Source: SAR324 cluster bacterium
GTDB taxonomy: Bacteria > SAR324 > NAC60-12
Length of the DNA stretch: 64,000 bases
Direction of reading: 5' to 3'
NCBI GenBank assembly: GCA_015231825.1
Contig: JADGAV010000001.1
Span: 316,248-380,247, forward strand
The notes under the pieces are model-generated. The model saw only the letters and a program-made list of their open reading frames with translations, did not search any database and was not told where the DNA came from. Made by a program: the position numbers and the translations under genes. This document shows, in pieces, positions 55,607 to 64,000 of the stretch. Each line of letters starts with the position of its first letter. The stretch's first letter is position 1.

Positions 55607-56371
55607 TTATTCCATATCCAGATGCTTGTAGATATGACGTGTGTAGCTCCCGAAGGACTCATGAGTTTTAATTTCCAAAAGTCTGGGGTAAGGAAGGTCG
55701 ATTGCAATATTGTCAGCCATTCTGGCAGGGCCTGAAGTTAAAACAATAACGCGATTTCCCAAAAAAACAGCTTCTTGAATCCCATGAGTGACAAACAAGA
55801 TAGTCTTTTGGCTTTCCTTCCATATACGGAGCAGTTCCAGGTTCATTTTTTCACGGGTGAGCGCATCCAGGGCACCAAAAGGTTCATCCATTAAAATTAG
55901 CTTGGGGTCGTGGATGAGTGCACGGGCAATTGCCGTGCGCTGCTGCATACCCCCTGAAAGTTCATCAGGAAATTTTTTTTCAAATCCTTCCAAACCTACC
56001 ATTTTAAGGAGATATTGAGCACGCTCTCTGCTTTCTTTGAGCGGAAGTCCGAGGATTTCGGCAGGAAGGAGCACATTTTCCAGTATTCGACGCCATTTCA
56101 ATAAAAGCGGTTGTTGAAAAACCATACCAATATCTTTTGTCGGATCAAATGGATTGGTATCATTCCCAATACTCACAGTGCCTTCTTCGTGAGAGTGGAT
56201 CCCCGCCAAAATTTTTAAAACTGTTGTTTTTCCGCATCCTGATGGGCCAACAATAGAAATCAATTCTCCGATGTTCACATCAAATGTCACTTCGGATACT
56301 GCCAAAAATTCTTGACCACGTGTTTTGTAAGTTTTACGAACTCCGGAAAGCTTAATAAAAGGTTCACTCAT
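55607..56371 (-). CDS. ABC transporter ATP-binding protein (SsuB/TauB-like)
   Basis: A 254-residue ATPase. Walker A is GPSGCGKTTVLKIL, signature LSGGMQQRTAIARAL, Walker B KLILMDEPFGALDALTREKM, with the D-loop following, as in SsuB/TauB and ThiZ. It lies 9 bases downstream of its permease. The substrate could be a sulfonate, pyrimidine or another organic anion. Confidence 0.9.
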   Translation of the reverse strand: MSEPFIKLSGVRKTYKTRGQEFLAVSEVTFDVNIGELISIVGPSGCGKTTVLKILAGIHSHEEGTVSIGNDTNPFDPTKDIGMVFQQPLLLKWRRILENVLLPAEILGLPLKESRERAQYLLKMVGLEGFEKKFPDELSGGMQQRTAIARALIHDPKLILMDEPFGALDALTREKMNLELLRIWKESQKTILFVTHGIQEAVFLGNRVIVLTSGPARMADNIAIDLPYPRLLEIKTHESFGSYTRHIYKHLDME

Positions 56372-56380
56372 TTCTAGATT

Positions 56381-57151
56381 TTAGACGGAAGTTTCTTTGC
56401 TGTTTTGGCCGACAATCAGGTATTCGAGCAATAATACAAGTCCATAAAGAATGACGCCGATCAAAGTAATGAGCAGCACTGCCATAAACATGGCTGCGGT
56501 ATCCAGGGTGACCTGCACTTGCAGCATCAGATAGCCCAGACCTTCTTCTGAAGCAATAAATTCTCCCACGATGGCCCCGGCCACTGCCAGTACGACGGCA
56601 ACTTTCATTCCAGAAAAAAGATATGGCAATGAGCCTGGAAGTTGAATTTTCATAAAAATCTGCCAACGGGATGCCTTTAGAATGCGAACCAAATCGATCA
56701 GGTCCGGGTCCACTTCTTTGAGCCCACGTTCCATGGTCAGCAAAATTGGCAGGAAGCAAATGCTGAAAGCAATCAGAATATTTGAGTCTACCCCGTAGGA
56801 AAACCATACGATAAAAAGCGGTCCCAGTGCGACTTTTGGGATCATGTTCAAGCTGATCATAAGCGGCATTGCCAAAGTTTCGATAATTTTGAACCAGTTG
56901 AAAATAAGGGCTAGACTCACACCAACAATAACGGCCAGGCAGTACCCGCCGAAAACCTCTGCTGCGGTGATAAAAGTGTTGTGGACCCATCCGTAGTCTT
57001 CTCCCAGGGAAAGAACAGTAGCCTCAGGGGTTGGCATGACATAGTCCGGAATACCGCTGAAAGTGACTCCGAACTGCCATAGAACGACAACCATCAGGTG
57101 AACCAGGACGATCCAGGCGTAGCGTCGTGCAGTTTTTGAAATATCATTCAT
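56381..57151 (-). CDS. ABC transporter permease (SsuC/TauC-like)
   Basis: A 256-residue permease with about six membrane segments. The EAA-loop region reads PYLFSGMKVAVVLAVAGAIVGEFIASEEGLGYLM, which is typical of SsuC/TauC. It is encoded between a DHDPS-family enzyme (upstream, gap of 57 bases) and the ATPase. No periplasmic binding protein gene is in the window, so the third component must lie elsewhere. Confidence 0.9.
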   Translation of the reverse strand: MNDISKTARRYAWIVLVHLMVVVLWQFGVTFSGIPDYVMPTPEATVLSLGEDYGWVHNTFITAAEVFGGYCLAVIVGVSLALIFNWFKIIETLAMPLMISLNMIPKVALGPLFIVWFSYGVDSNILIAFSICFLPILLTMERGLKEVDPDLIDLVRILKASRWQIFMKIQLPGSLPYLFSGMKVAVVLAVAGAIVGEFIASEEGLGYLMLQVQVTLDTAAMFMAVLLITLIGVILYGLVLLLEYLIVGQNSKETSV

Positions 57152-57208
57152 AAATTAATTCAAGCTGAGCGTTCCTTCGTTTCTGGAAAACTGACCTAAT
57201 AAAAATTG

Positions 57209-58270
57209 TTATGCCAGCCAGCGTTCCAAATTGCTGCGTACAAATTTGTCGTCATTGAGTTCCGGATAAGCCTGATAGACCCGATCGATTTCTTCAGCTT
57301 GTCCCTTGCTCAAAGTTTCTTTGGGATCCAGGCACCAAATGCCTTCGAGCAATCCCTGGCGACGAAGAACTTCATGGCATCCCGCAATACAACCCTGAAA
57401 TTGGTTGGCAACATCAAAAAAAGCACTATTGCAGTCCGTGATCATGGAATCCAGGGACAATAGCTTGGAATCAACCTGATCATTAGCCGAAAATGTTTGT
57501 ATTTTTTCAAATAAGGATACCACTTTAGCGGTCCAGACGCTCCAATGTCCCAGCAGGCCTCCTTTAAACCGGACTTGCACTTCTTCTCCATTCCGCATGC
57601 AGGAAAATGGGAGAATTAAATCGAGGACAATGTGATCGTCATTTCCAGTGTAGAGAGTTATTCGGTTTTCTGCCCCTGCGGCAACAATTCCGTGAATCAC
57701 ATCCAGGGTGTGATAACGATTGAATGGAGCAATTTTTATTGCAATGACGTTCTCGATTTCTGCAAAGCGTCGCCAAAACGAGGAAGACAGCAATCGTCCT
57801 CCCACAGATGCCTGCAAATAAAACCCAAAAAGTGGAATTTCATTTGCAATTTGCTGACAGTGCTCAATCATTTCGTCTTCTGAAGCTTTTTGAAATGCAC
57901 TTAAACTTAGCAATCCGGCATGGTATCCGAGGGTTACTGCGGTTCTGGCTTCTGCAAGCGCTTGTTGGGTCGGACCCACCAGTCCCGCGATCCGGGCAAT
58001 CGGTCGATCAGACCAGTCATCTGTGGTTTCAGCGGCAAGTTCCAAGACACGATGGTAAAGACCTGCTTCGCGGATTTCGAATTGTGTGGTATGCACTCCA
58101 ACCGCAATTCCTCCCACGCCGGCATCCAAATAATACCGAGTCAATGCTCTTTGCCTTCTTTGATCCAGTTTTCGTTGCGCATCCAAAGCCAACGGATGAG
58201 CTGGAATGACGGTTCCTTTTTTGATTGTACCTAAAATAGTTTGTGAAATTTGATTTTTGTGAAGAGGCAT
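57209..58270 (-). CDS. Dihydrodipicolinate synthase (DapA) family aldolase/lyase
   Basis: A 353-residue N-acetylneuraminate lyase/DHDPS-type protein, longer than DapA (about 290 aa). The Schiff-base Lys is in VIAIKIAPFNRYHT and the catalytic Tyr in IPLFGFYLQASVGG. The phosphate-binding-like GGIAVGVHTTQFEIRE segment replaces the usual G-T-T-G-E. It forms the first gene of an operon with an SsuC/SsuB-like importer, so it may act on the imported compound. Confidence 0.87.
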   Translation of the reverse strand: MPLHKNQISQTILGTIKKGTVIPAHPLALDAQRKLDQRRQRALTRYYLDAGVGGIAVGVHTTQFEIREAGLYHRVLELAAETTDDWSDRPIARIAGLVGPTQQALAEARTAVTLGYHAGLLSLSAFQKASEDEMIEHCQQIANEIPLFGFYLQASVGGRLLSSSFWRRFAEIENVIAIKIAPFNRYHTLDVIHGIVAAGAENRITLYTGNDDHIVLDLILPFSCMRNGEEVQVRFKGGLLGHWSVWTAKVVSLFEKIQTFSANDQVDSKLLSLDSMITDCNSAFFDVANQFQGCIAGCHEVLRRQGLLEGIWCLDPKETLSKGQAEEIDRVYQAYPELNDDKFVRSNLERWLA

Positions 58271-58714
58271 ATCTCTGCGATAAAGCTTTTTAAAGTGATT
58301 TCGAATAATGGGGTTGGGGACCCGTAGTTGAGCTAGAGAATTTAAATGAATTCTACATAAAAATTACCTTCGAGCCAAGATTTAAAATCGGGAGTTTTAA
58401 AATCCGAAGCCAAAATAGAAATGACAATAATCATCATGCATGACATTCGTCGTTACTCGAGATACCCGTTTCATTTCGTCAGAATTGTGCGAAGGGCGGT
58501 GGCTTGGTGATGCTTCTTGTGGAGCATTCTTTATCAGCAGCAAATAGAAACCGTTGACTCGAATTCCCTTAAATATTTTTTTGCTTCAGATCATCGGAAG
58601 AAGCATGGGAAACGTTTCGAAAATGGAAAATTGATCAAACCCTTGTCCAAAAAGCTGCAATTTTCTTCTGATTGCATCCGATTTGGTTCAGTTCGTAAGG
58701 AAAGACCGGTTCAT
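58271..58714. other. 444-bp region without a supportable gene
   Basis: Lies between the DHDPS-family gene (minus) and the flavin reductase gene (minus). It should contain the promoter for the DHDPS/ABC unit. I see no repeat, hairpin or RNA motif. Confidence 0.3.
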
Positions 58715-59197
58715 TTATAGACCATTCGTAATTTTTGCATAGTTTCCCATGGAAAAAATTAGAGGCTTCCCTTCTTTTTTTTCAAAACGAAGAACACGTC
58801 CCAATAAAATAATATGATCTCCTCCATCCAACCGTGAATTGATTTCGCATTCTATGAAGGCCAATGTATCGGGAAGAATGGGGCAGCCATTGTCTCCTGT
58901 TTTACAGGAAAGCTTGTCTAAATACTGATTATTGGCCCGGGCGAACTGATTGGACAAGTCGAGCTGCGTTTCAGTGAGAATATTGACAGTGTAGTATCTG
59001 GCCGCAGCAAAAGCAGGGAAGGTATCTGAGCCTCGATCCAAACTCCATAAAACCATGGGTGGATTCAGCGAAACTGAAGCAAATGAATTGACGGTAATTC
59101 CCAAAGGTGCATATCCCTCGGCTGCCGTGGTAACGACTGTCACGCCTGTAGCAAAACATCCCAGTGTGTTTCTGAGTTCACGTGTACTGAATCCCAT
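58715..59197 (-). CDS. Flavin reductase family protein
   Basis: A 160-residue NAD(P)H:flavin reductase-like split-barrel protein, of the HpaC type that feeds FMNH2 to two-component monooxygenases. Conserved segments are TLGCFATGVTVVTT, PLGITVNSFASVSLNPPMVLWSLDR and DHIILLGRVL. I use the ATG at 59197 because AAAGGA precedes it, in place of a TTG 18 bases upstream. No monooxygenase partner is adjacent. It may instead use its own bound FMN. Confidence 0.88.
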   Translation of the reverse strand: MGFSTRELRNTLGCFATGVTVVTTAAEGYAPLGITVNSFASVSLNPPMVLWSLDRGSDTFPAFAAARYYTVNILTETQLDLSNQFARANNQYLDKLSCKTGDNGCPILPDTLAFIECEINSRLDGGDHIILLGRVLRFEKKEGKPLIFSMGNYAKITNGL

Positions 59198-59383
59198 CCA
59201 TTCCTTTCTTTTCAAAACAAAGGGAAAATTTCCCTGAATTGAATGTTATCGCCAATTGCTACTTATTTCTGTTCTCTAACAGGGTGTCTGTTGAAATTAG
59301 TTTTTCTGTGCATTTCTGCAAGGAGCTTATACCAGATTGGAAGGAAAAGTCACCATGGCAAACCGGAATTTTTCTTTACGAAT

Positions 59384-60052
59384 TCATTCTGATCTCCCAA
59401 CAACATCTTTTTTAAGATAAATTGGAAGGACGTTTGGAAATTTACCGTTGCATGCAGCAAAGCGCTCCCTTCCTAATTCTAAAAGAGGAAACGCATCGGC
59501 GATCGGGTAGTGAAAAGGCTGGCATTTCAGTTTTTCAAGCAGAGGGGTTGATGCTGAAGAGGGGGCAGCAACTTGCTTGTACACAACTGCATGTCCTTGA
59601 ATTTGTTCCCAAAGACTTTCTAAAGTGCTCAACCGGATTTCTGACAGCTGAACAGTTTTTAATCCTTCAAATCGAAATTGAGCATAAAATACTTCAGTCC
59701 TGGTGCAGTTGAGCAAGACATAAAATGGGACCTGCAAAGGACTCGTCATGGATGCCAGCAGTTCTATTGAGGTGATACCGATCACAGGCCGCTGGTGAAC
59801 CTGTGCCAGCGTTTTTGCCACTGCCATGCCGATTCGAAGTCCTGTATAAGAACCGGGTCCCTGGACCACGACAAAGCAATCGATTTGTTCCAGCTGCATT
59901 TGTGCATTGCTCAATAGATCATCCAGTACATGAAAAACGACTTGTTCCCCACGTTTTTTGCAGACAGAATAGTAATTGCCGGCGAGTTCGTTATTTTTCA
60001 TCAAACTCACTCCAATGTTAGTGAATGCAGTATTAATTGCGAGTATGTTCAT
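59384..60052 (-). CDS. tsaB: tRNA threonylcarbamoyladenosine biosynthesis protein TsaB
   Basis: A 222-residue Kae1/Gcp-like protein needed, with TsaC, TsaD and TsaE, for t6A37 in ANN-decoding tRNAs. The N-terminal ILAINTAFTNIGVSL and the segment GPGSYTGLRIGMAVAKTLA are typical. The start lies 20 bases inside the end of tsaE, so the two are overlapping and coupled. Confidence 0.93.
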   Translation of the reverse strand: MNILAINTAFTNIGVSLMKNNELAGNYYSVCKKRGEQVVFHVLDDLLSNAQMQLEQIDCFVVVQGPGSYTGLRIGMAVAKTLAQVHQRPVIGITSIELLASMTSPLQVPFYVLLNCTRTEVFYAQFRFEGLKTVQLSEIRLSTLESLWEQIQGHAVVYKQVAAPSSASTPLLEKLKCQPFHYPIADAFPLLELGRERFAACNGKFPNVLPIYLKKDVVGRSE

Positions 60053-60512
60053 AGTATCTCAATGCCTCAATAATAGGTGCAGACGAATCGGGTGTATTTT
60101 GAATTTTCAGTCGGCGTGTGTTTTCATCCAAAGTCTGCAATTCTATTTCGATCAGCGCTTCTGATTCTAACAGGGGTTTGAAAAATTCTGGCCACTCAAC
60201 GAGAGTCACTCCTTCTTCGCTGATGAGATCCTCACGGTCAAAACTGTCAAGATCTTCAGGAGTATTGAGTCGATAGAGATCTACATGGTGAATAAGAAAA
60301 TCTCCTTCATAGACATTGACCAAAGTATAAGTTGGGGAGATCACCGAATCAGGATTCACTCCCAATGCTTCACAGATGCTCTTGCTTAAGGTCGTTTTTC
60401 CAGACCCAAGGTCTCCAGTCAAGAGAATGATTTGACCGGGCCCCGTATTTTTACCAATCAATTTACCAATATTTCGGGTATCATCGAGCGAATGTGAATC
60501 GATTGAAAACAT
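60033..60512 (-). CDS. tsaE: tRNA threonylcarbamoyladenosine biosynthesis ATPase TsaE
   Basis: A 159-residue P-loop protein. Walker A is GDLGSGKTTLSKSI, preceded by the switch region; the acidic segment VDLYRLNTPEDL is the family hallmark. It binds TsaB and TsaD and hydrolyses ATP during t6A synthesis. The gene is divergent from the degenerate ABC-like gene by 9 bases. Confidence 0.94.
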   Translation of the reverse strand: MFSIDSHSLDDTRNIGKLIGKNTGPGQIILLTGDLGSGKTTLSKSICEALGVNPDSVISPTYTLVNVYEGDFLIHHVDLYRLNTPEDLDSFDREDLISEEGVTLVEWPEFFKPLLESEALIEIELQTLDENTRRLKIQNTPDSSAPIIEALRYYEHTRN

Positions 60513-60521
60513 GAGGTTCTG

Positions 60522-61151
60522 GTGCGTAAAAAAGTATTATTTTCTTTTCGGGAAGTAAGCCACAGGATTGACGATGAAGCATGGGATGTGCGCAATTTTT
60601 CCTGGGATCTGCATCTGGGTGAAAGAGCTGTGCTTTACTGTCAACGTCCTGCACAATATGAAGTACTATGGCGTTTAATGCAGAGAAATCTCAAGCCAAA
60701 GCATGGAGTAATTGAAGAATTGCGTCCTGTTTCGACTTCGTCTGATCAAATGATTTCGTCCCGCCTTAACCTGAGCGAGACCATGAATCGGGCTCTGGAG
60801 TCAAAATTATTTGAAGAGCATGTCTGGGTAGAAGGCAAAAGAATGCATGTTCAATCCATGATGGATCAACTTCAGATTCCTCTTTCTGAAAGACACATTC
60901 CCCTGCAACGAGTCAAACCGGCGATCCTTCATCGATTTCAGGCTTTGCTTTTTATGGCTGCCCGGGTTCAGCTGCTTCTTGCGAGGGAATTGCCCCTTCA
61001 GGTGGATGAAATCACTGCAAATGCCTTGCAAGGTTGGCATCCTTATTTTCCAGGGACCTTGATTTTTTTTGGTAAACTCCCTCCGCAGGTCGGTGAATTC
61101 AGGACGACCCTGAACGTGCAGCTCGACGGCATGGTTGAAATCCATTTTTGA
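60522..61151 (+). CDS. Degenerate ABC-ATPase-like protein, function unknown
   Basis: A 209-residue protein starting with GTG (GAGG site upstream). Its layout follows an ABC ATPase: an N-terminal LHLGERAVLYCQRPAQYEVLWRLMQRNLKPKHGVIEEL segment stands where the Walker A loop and helix would be but has no GxxGxGK; RFQALLFMAARVQLLLAR lies at the signature position and LQVDEITANAL at a Walker B-like position (LLLDEPTSALD in true ATPases). So it is probably a non-hydrolysing relative. The stop abuts, with no gap, the stop of the convergent envC gene (TGATCA). Confidence 0.7.
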   Translation: MRKKVLFSFREVSHRIDDEAWDVRNFSWDLHLGERAVLYCQRPAQYEVLWRLMQRNLKPKHGVIEELRPVSTSSDQMISSRLNLSETMNRALESKLFEEHVWVEGKRMHVQSMMDQLQIPLSERHIPLQRVKPAILHRFQALLFMAARVQLLLARELPLQVDEITANALQGWHPYFPGTLIFFGKLPPQVGEFRTTLNVQLDGMVEIHF

Positions 61152-62339
61152 TCATCTTCTGAACGTTTTCGGTTTGAGCCAATCGAGGGGATCAACAGGT
61201 TTACCGCGGTGACGAATTTCGAAATAGATTTGAAATTTCGACGTGATCGGTTCTTTAGATACAGTCCCGATTATGCTGCCACTCTCTACAAATTCATTCA
61301 ATCTTACTTCGAGATTTTCAAGTTTTCCATAAACGGAAAAGCTGTTTTTTCCATGATCCACGATCACTAGTTGATGATAGCCTTTTAATGCTTCTGCAAA
61401 TACTATTTTTCCTGCCGCGATTGCACTGACAGGGCTGTCGGGTCTCGTTTCAATAGTGATCCCACGGTAAAGGTTTGAAACGGAATGACTGCTTTTATCC
61501 TGGTATGATTGGATCATTCGTCCTTCAACCGGAGGAAGAAGTTTGCCCTTGAGCGGGAAAAGCCCGCTGGATTGGATGAAGCGACGTGCCAATTGCTCTT
61601 GAAGTTCGAGTTTATCCAGATCATCGATAACTTTCTCCATTGATTGCTGCAAATCGTCTAAAAAGCGAACATAGACTTGGCGGTCTTGCTGAATAGCGAC
61701 CAAAAGCCTTTGGTGTTCCTGTTTTTTCTGTTCGAGTAACTTTTTGACCTCTGACGATTCATGAAAAAGCTCTTCTTGAATGCTCTGCCTTTGCTGATAG
61801 GGTCCCAGCAACTGTTCCAGTGAGTGACTTTTTTTATAATAGTTTTGAAGATGCTGCACTTCATGACGCAAAACCAGTTCCAGCAAATGTTGATTTTTAG
61901 AAGAATTCCGGTCTTGAAAAAATGACAGTGCTTGTTTTCCCTTCAAAAATTTGTATATAGATCGCACGCGTTGACGGAGGGATTCTTCATCCTTTTCGAT
62001 GAGATGCTTTAAGATCTCAACTTCTTTTGTTTGACGGGAAAGAACGTTCTCTGTATGTTTTTGCTGTCGGGTCGTTTGAACAATTTTTAGCTGCAGTGTC
62101 TCGATGTCTGAAGACAACTCATTGACTCTTTTTCGGGCATCCTGTTCTGCAAGAAAACTTTCCTTTAAATACAACTGAATTTCTTTTTTCCGAGTCTCCA
62201 TTTGTTTGAGTTCATTTTGTTTTTTCTGTATGGCAGACACTCCTTCTTGCGCAGCATTGACGATTCCTCTTCTCAAGCCAATTTCCAAGAAAATTGTTAT
62301 AATTATGAAGAGTTTGAAAGAAAATTTGGATCGTTTCAT
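61152..62339 (-). CDS. envC: Murein hydrolase activator EnvC-like (M23/LytM domain)
   Basis: A 395-residue exported protein. A signal peptide (about 1-30) precedes a long coiled coil (about 35-250) and a C-terminal LytM domain (about 280-390). The LytM zinc ligands are degenerate: the His before the GxxI segment is Tyr (YRGITIET), the HxH motif reads SVYGKL and the FEIRH motif has Tyr in IYFEIR. This matches EnvC-type activators, which switch on amidases at the septum instead of cleaving murein. It is divergent from dnaG by only 15 bases. Confidence 0.88.
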   Translation of the reverse strand: MKRSKFSFKLFIIITIFLEIGLRRGIVNAAQEGVSAIQKKQNELKQMETRKKEIQLYLKESFLAEQDARKRVNELSSDIETLQLKIVQTTRQQKHTENVLSRQTKEVEILKHLIEKDEESLRQRVRSIYKFLKGKQALSFFQDRNSSKNQHLLELVLRHEVQHLQNYYKKSHSLEQLLGPYQQRQSIQEELFHESSEVKKLLEQKKQEHQRLLVAIQQDRQVYVRFLDDLQQSMEKVIDDLDKLELQEQLARRFIQSSGLFPLKGKLLPPVEGRMIQSYQDKSSHSVSNLYRGITIETRPDSPVSAIAAGKIVFAEALKGYHQLVIVDHGKNSFSVYGKLENLEVRLNEFVESGSIIGTVSKEPITSKFQIYFEIRHRGKPVDPLDWLKPKTFRR

Positions 62340-62354
62340 AGCGGGTTATAAATT

Positions 62355-64000
62355 ATGATGTATAGCCGAGAATTTATTCAACAAGTCGAACAGGCTGCAG
62401 ATATCGTATCCGTGGTCAGTGAGCGCGGGGTAGCTTTGCGAAAAACAGGATCCACTTACAAGGCACTCTGTCCTTTTCACTCTGAAAAAACAGCATCTTT
62501 TAATGTCAACCCGCAACGAGGTTTTTTCCATTGTTTTGGTTGCGGGATTGGCGGAAGCGCGATCAAATTTGTAATGGAGTATGACAAACTGCCTTTTGTT
62601 GAGGCATTGGAGGAACTCGCGGATCGCTTTAGTATCCCGCTTGAAAAAACTACGTCATCTTCTGCCAAAGAACAGTCCGAGGATCGCCTCCTGACGGCAT
62701 TAGAGCATGCTACTGAATTTTATCATTTGTTTCTCACCCAGCAATCTGCGGGAGAGACAGGACGCCAATATTTACAAAACCGTTCGATCCCTCTGCCCAC
62801 CTGGGAAATTTTCAAGATTGGTTTCGTTCCTGAACAATGGCAATTGCTGGTTGAGAATCTGACATCCCGGGGTTTCAGCAATAGTGAATTAATTCAGGCT
62901 GGCTTGGCAAAAAGTTCACCGAAGTCGGGCCGTCCCTACGATACCTTTCGCAATCGTATCATATTTCCAATTCGAGATATCCGTGGACGATGCATAGCGT
63001 TTGGCGGACGAACGATCGATGCCGATCAGCAGCCAAAGTATCTCAATAGCCCCGAAACAAAATATTATCATAAAAGTCAAATATTGTATGGCTTTTTCGA
63101 AGGACGAGAGGCCATCAAAAAAAAACGCAAATTGATCCTCGTGGAAGGATACCTGGATGTGACCCGACTCCATCAATTCGGCTTTCCTGAAGCAGTCGCT
63201 ACCTGCGGGACCTCGCTTACTGCAGACCATGTCCGTTTTGCCCAGAGGTATGTTGATCGAGTCATCCTTTTGCTCGATGGCGATCAGGCAGGCCAGGCGG
63301 CAGCCTGGAGAAGCTGTCCCCTCTTCCTTTCTGGCCGTCTGGAAGCTTCTGTGGCTACCCTCCCTGTTGGTGAAGACCCGGATTCCTTTTTGCTGACTCA
63401 TGGAGGAGAAAAATTTTCTGAATTATTACAGCGAGATACCCCGGTCTTTGAATATTTAGTACAGCAATGCCTTGCCAAACATAGTTCAAATGTGCAAGGT
63501 CGTATGAAGGCAATTGAAGAATTGCTTCCCATGATTGGTGAAATTTTTGATGAGACGATAAAAAACATGGCCATTACTCATTTGGCGGAGCTGATTCATT
63601 TACCGGAAGCAACAATTCTAGAAAAAGCAGCAAAATATTTGCGTAAACCGCATAAGCATGATACTCTGGAAAATTTCCATTCTACTGATTCAGTATCTAT
63701 TGAAATTCAAGAGGAAAAGAGACTTTTGCAAGTCCTCTTGCACTTCAGGCGTTTTATAACGCTTGCACGAGAGTTCCTAGACGTAAATGAATTTCAAACA
63801 CCTCATTTTCGGCAGTTATACAAACAATTTCTACAGTTTTCTGATCAAGAATTTCACACCAAAGCGATAGAAGAGCTAGAACATCAGATTCCAGATCTTT
63901 ATTCCGAGATCATGAAGCTTTATATGGAAGGTATGCCTCCGGAATACAGCGAGGCCGATTTCAAACGATTGATCCGTCAAATCAAAGAGCGAATTTTGAA
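62355..64000 (+). CDS. dnaG: DNA primase (5' part, cut by the window end)
   Basis: A 548-codon partial frame that runs off the window. It starts at the ATG at 62355 (a second ATG follows at 62358). The N-terminal zinc finger (CPFHSEKTASFNV and FHCFGC, with CHC2 spacing), the catalytic-core segment FRNRIIFPIRDIRGRCIAFGGR, and the TOPRIM motifs VEGYLDV and LDGDQAG identify DnaG, which makes RNA primers for replication. The C-terminal helicase-interaction domain is not complete here. Only 15 bases separate it from the divergent envC. Confidence 0.97.
   Translation, partial: MMYSREFIQQVEQAADIVSVVSERGVALRKTGSTYKALCPFHSEKTASFNVNPQRGFFHCFGCGIGGSAIKFVMEYDKLPFVEALEELADRFSIPLEKTTSSSAKEQSEDRLLTALEHATEFYHLFLTQQSAGETGRQYLQNRSIPLPTWEIFKIGFVPEQWQLLVENLTSRGFSNSELIQAGLAKSSPKSGRPYDTFRNRIIFPIRDIRGRCIAFGGRTIDADQQPKYLNSPETKYYHKSQILYGFFEGREAIKKKRKLILVEGYLDVTRLHQFGFPEAVATCGTSLTADHVRFAQRYVDRVILLLDGDQAGQAAAWRSCPLFLSGRLEASVATLPVGEDPDSFLLTHGGEKFSELLQRDTPVFEYLVQQCLAKHSSNVQGRMKAIEELLPMIGEIFDETIKNMAITHLAELIHLPEATILEKAAKYLRKPHKHDTLENFHSTDSVSIEIQEEKRLLQVLLHFRRFITLAREFLDVNEFQTPHFRQLYKQFLQFSDQEFHTKAIEELEHQIPDLYSEIMKLYMEGMPPEYSEADFKRLIRQIKERIL

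Overview
The window is a 64 kb chromosomal stretch from a Gram-negative heterotrophic bacterium. It is densely packed, with no rRNA, tRNA, CRISPR array, insertion sequence or phage gene that I can see. EnvC, LeuCD, the TsaB/TsaE pair, HemH, SufU, class III nucleotide cyclases and a type-2-like IleRS fit a proteobacterium in the broad sense. The mix of multidomain cyclases, an MpaB-type oxygenase, phosphonoacetate hydrolase and many organic-acid or amino-acid transporters would suit a marine deltaproteobacterial-like lineage such as SAR324. That placement is a guess from gene content, not a computed phylogeny.

Layout. 1-9 kb: a SthA-like flavoprotein, a convergent phosphonoacetate hydrolase, and a complete peptide/nickel-type ABC importer in the order D-F-A-B-C. 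9-13.5 kb: leuCD, an intradiol ring-cleavage dioxygenase and a MetA-like protein that lacks the catalytic cysteine. 13.5-17.2 kb: a giant signalling protein (pentapeptide repeats, membrane segments, histidine kinase, receiver, class III cyclase). 17.3-24 kb: ABC exporter, CorC-type protein, small conserved protein, methyltransferase, GNAT, MFS. 24.1-32.5 kb, all on the minus strand: cNMP-binding-domain cyclase, a 62-codon ORF, a five-module CDGSH/ferredoxin/CDGSH/Rieske/TPP-enzyme fusion, a gamma-glutamylcyclotransferase-like protein, and a bacterial URC uracil-catabolism set (GTP-cyclohydrolase-II-like, DUF1688, uracil phosphoribosyltransferase).

32.7-44.9 kb: surE, MpaB-like oxygenase and hemH, a degenerate receiver, ileS, an M81 peptidase, sufU, a CoxG-like protein, an HTH protein and an orphan NtrB-like kinase. 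45-49.3 kb: a B12-dependent acyl-CoA mutase operon (B12 subunit, large subunit, MeaB GTPase, acyl-CoA dehydrogenase) whose large subunit lacks the methylmalonyl-CoA-specific residues. 49.7-54.3 kb: a 35-repeat pentapeptide protein, small ORFs, Nudix, cold-shock protein and AzlCD. 54.5-59.2 kb: MetE-C-like protein, a DHDPS-family enzyme with a two-gene ABC importer that has no binding protein here, and a flavin reductase. 59.4-64 kb: tsaB/tsaE, a degenerate ABC-ATPase-like protein, envC and the 5' part of dnaG.

The best candidates for undescribed biology are the Fe-S/Rieske/TPP fusion and its cyclase-led gene array, the non-canonical B12 mutase operon, the pentapeptide-kinase-receiver-cyclase protein, and the MetA-like protein without its nucleophile.
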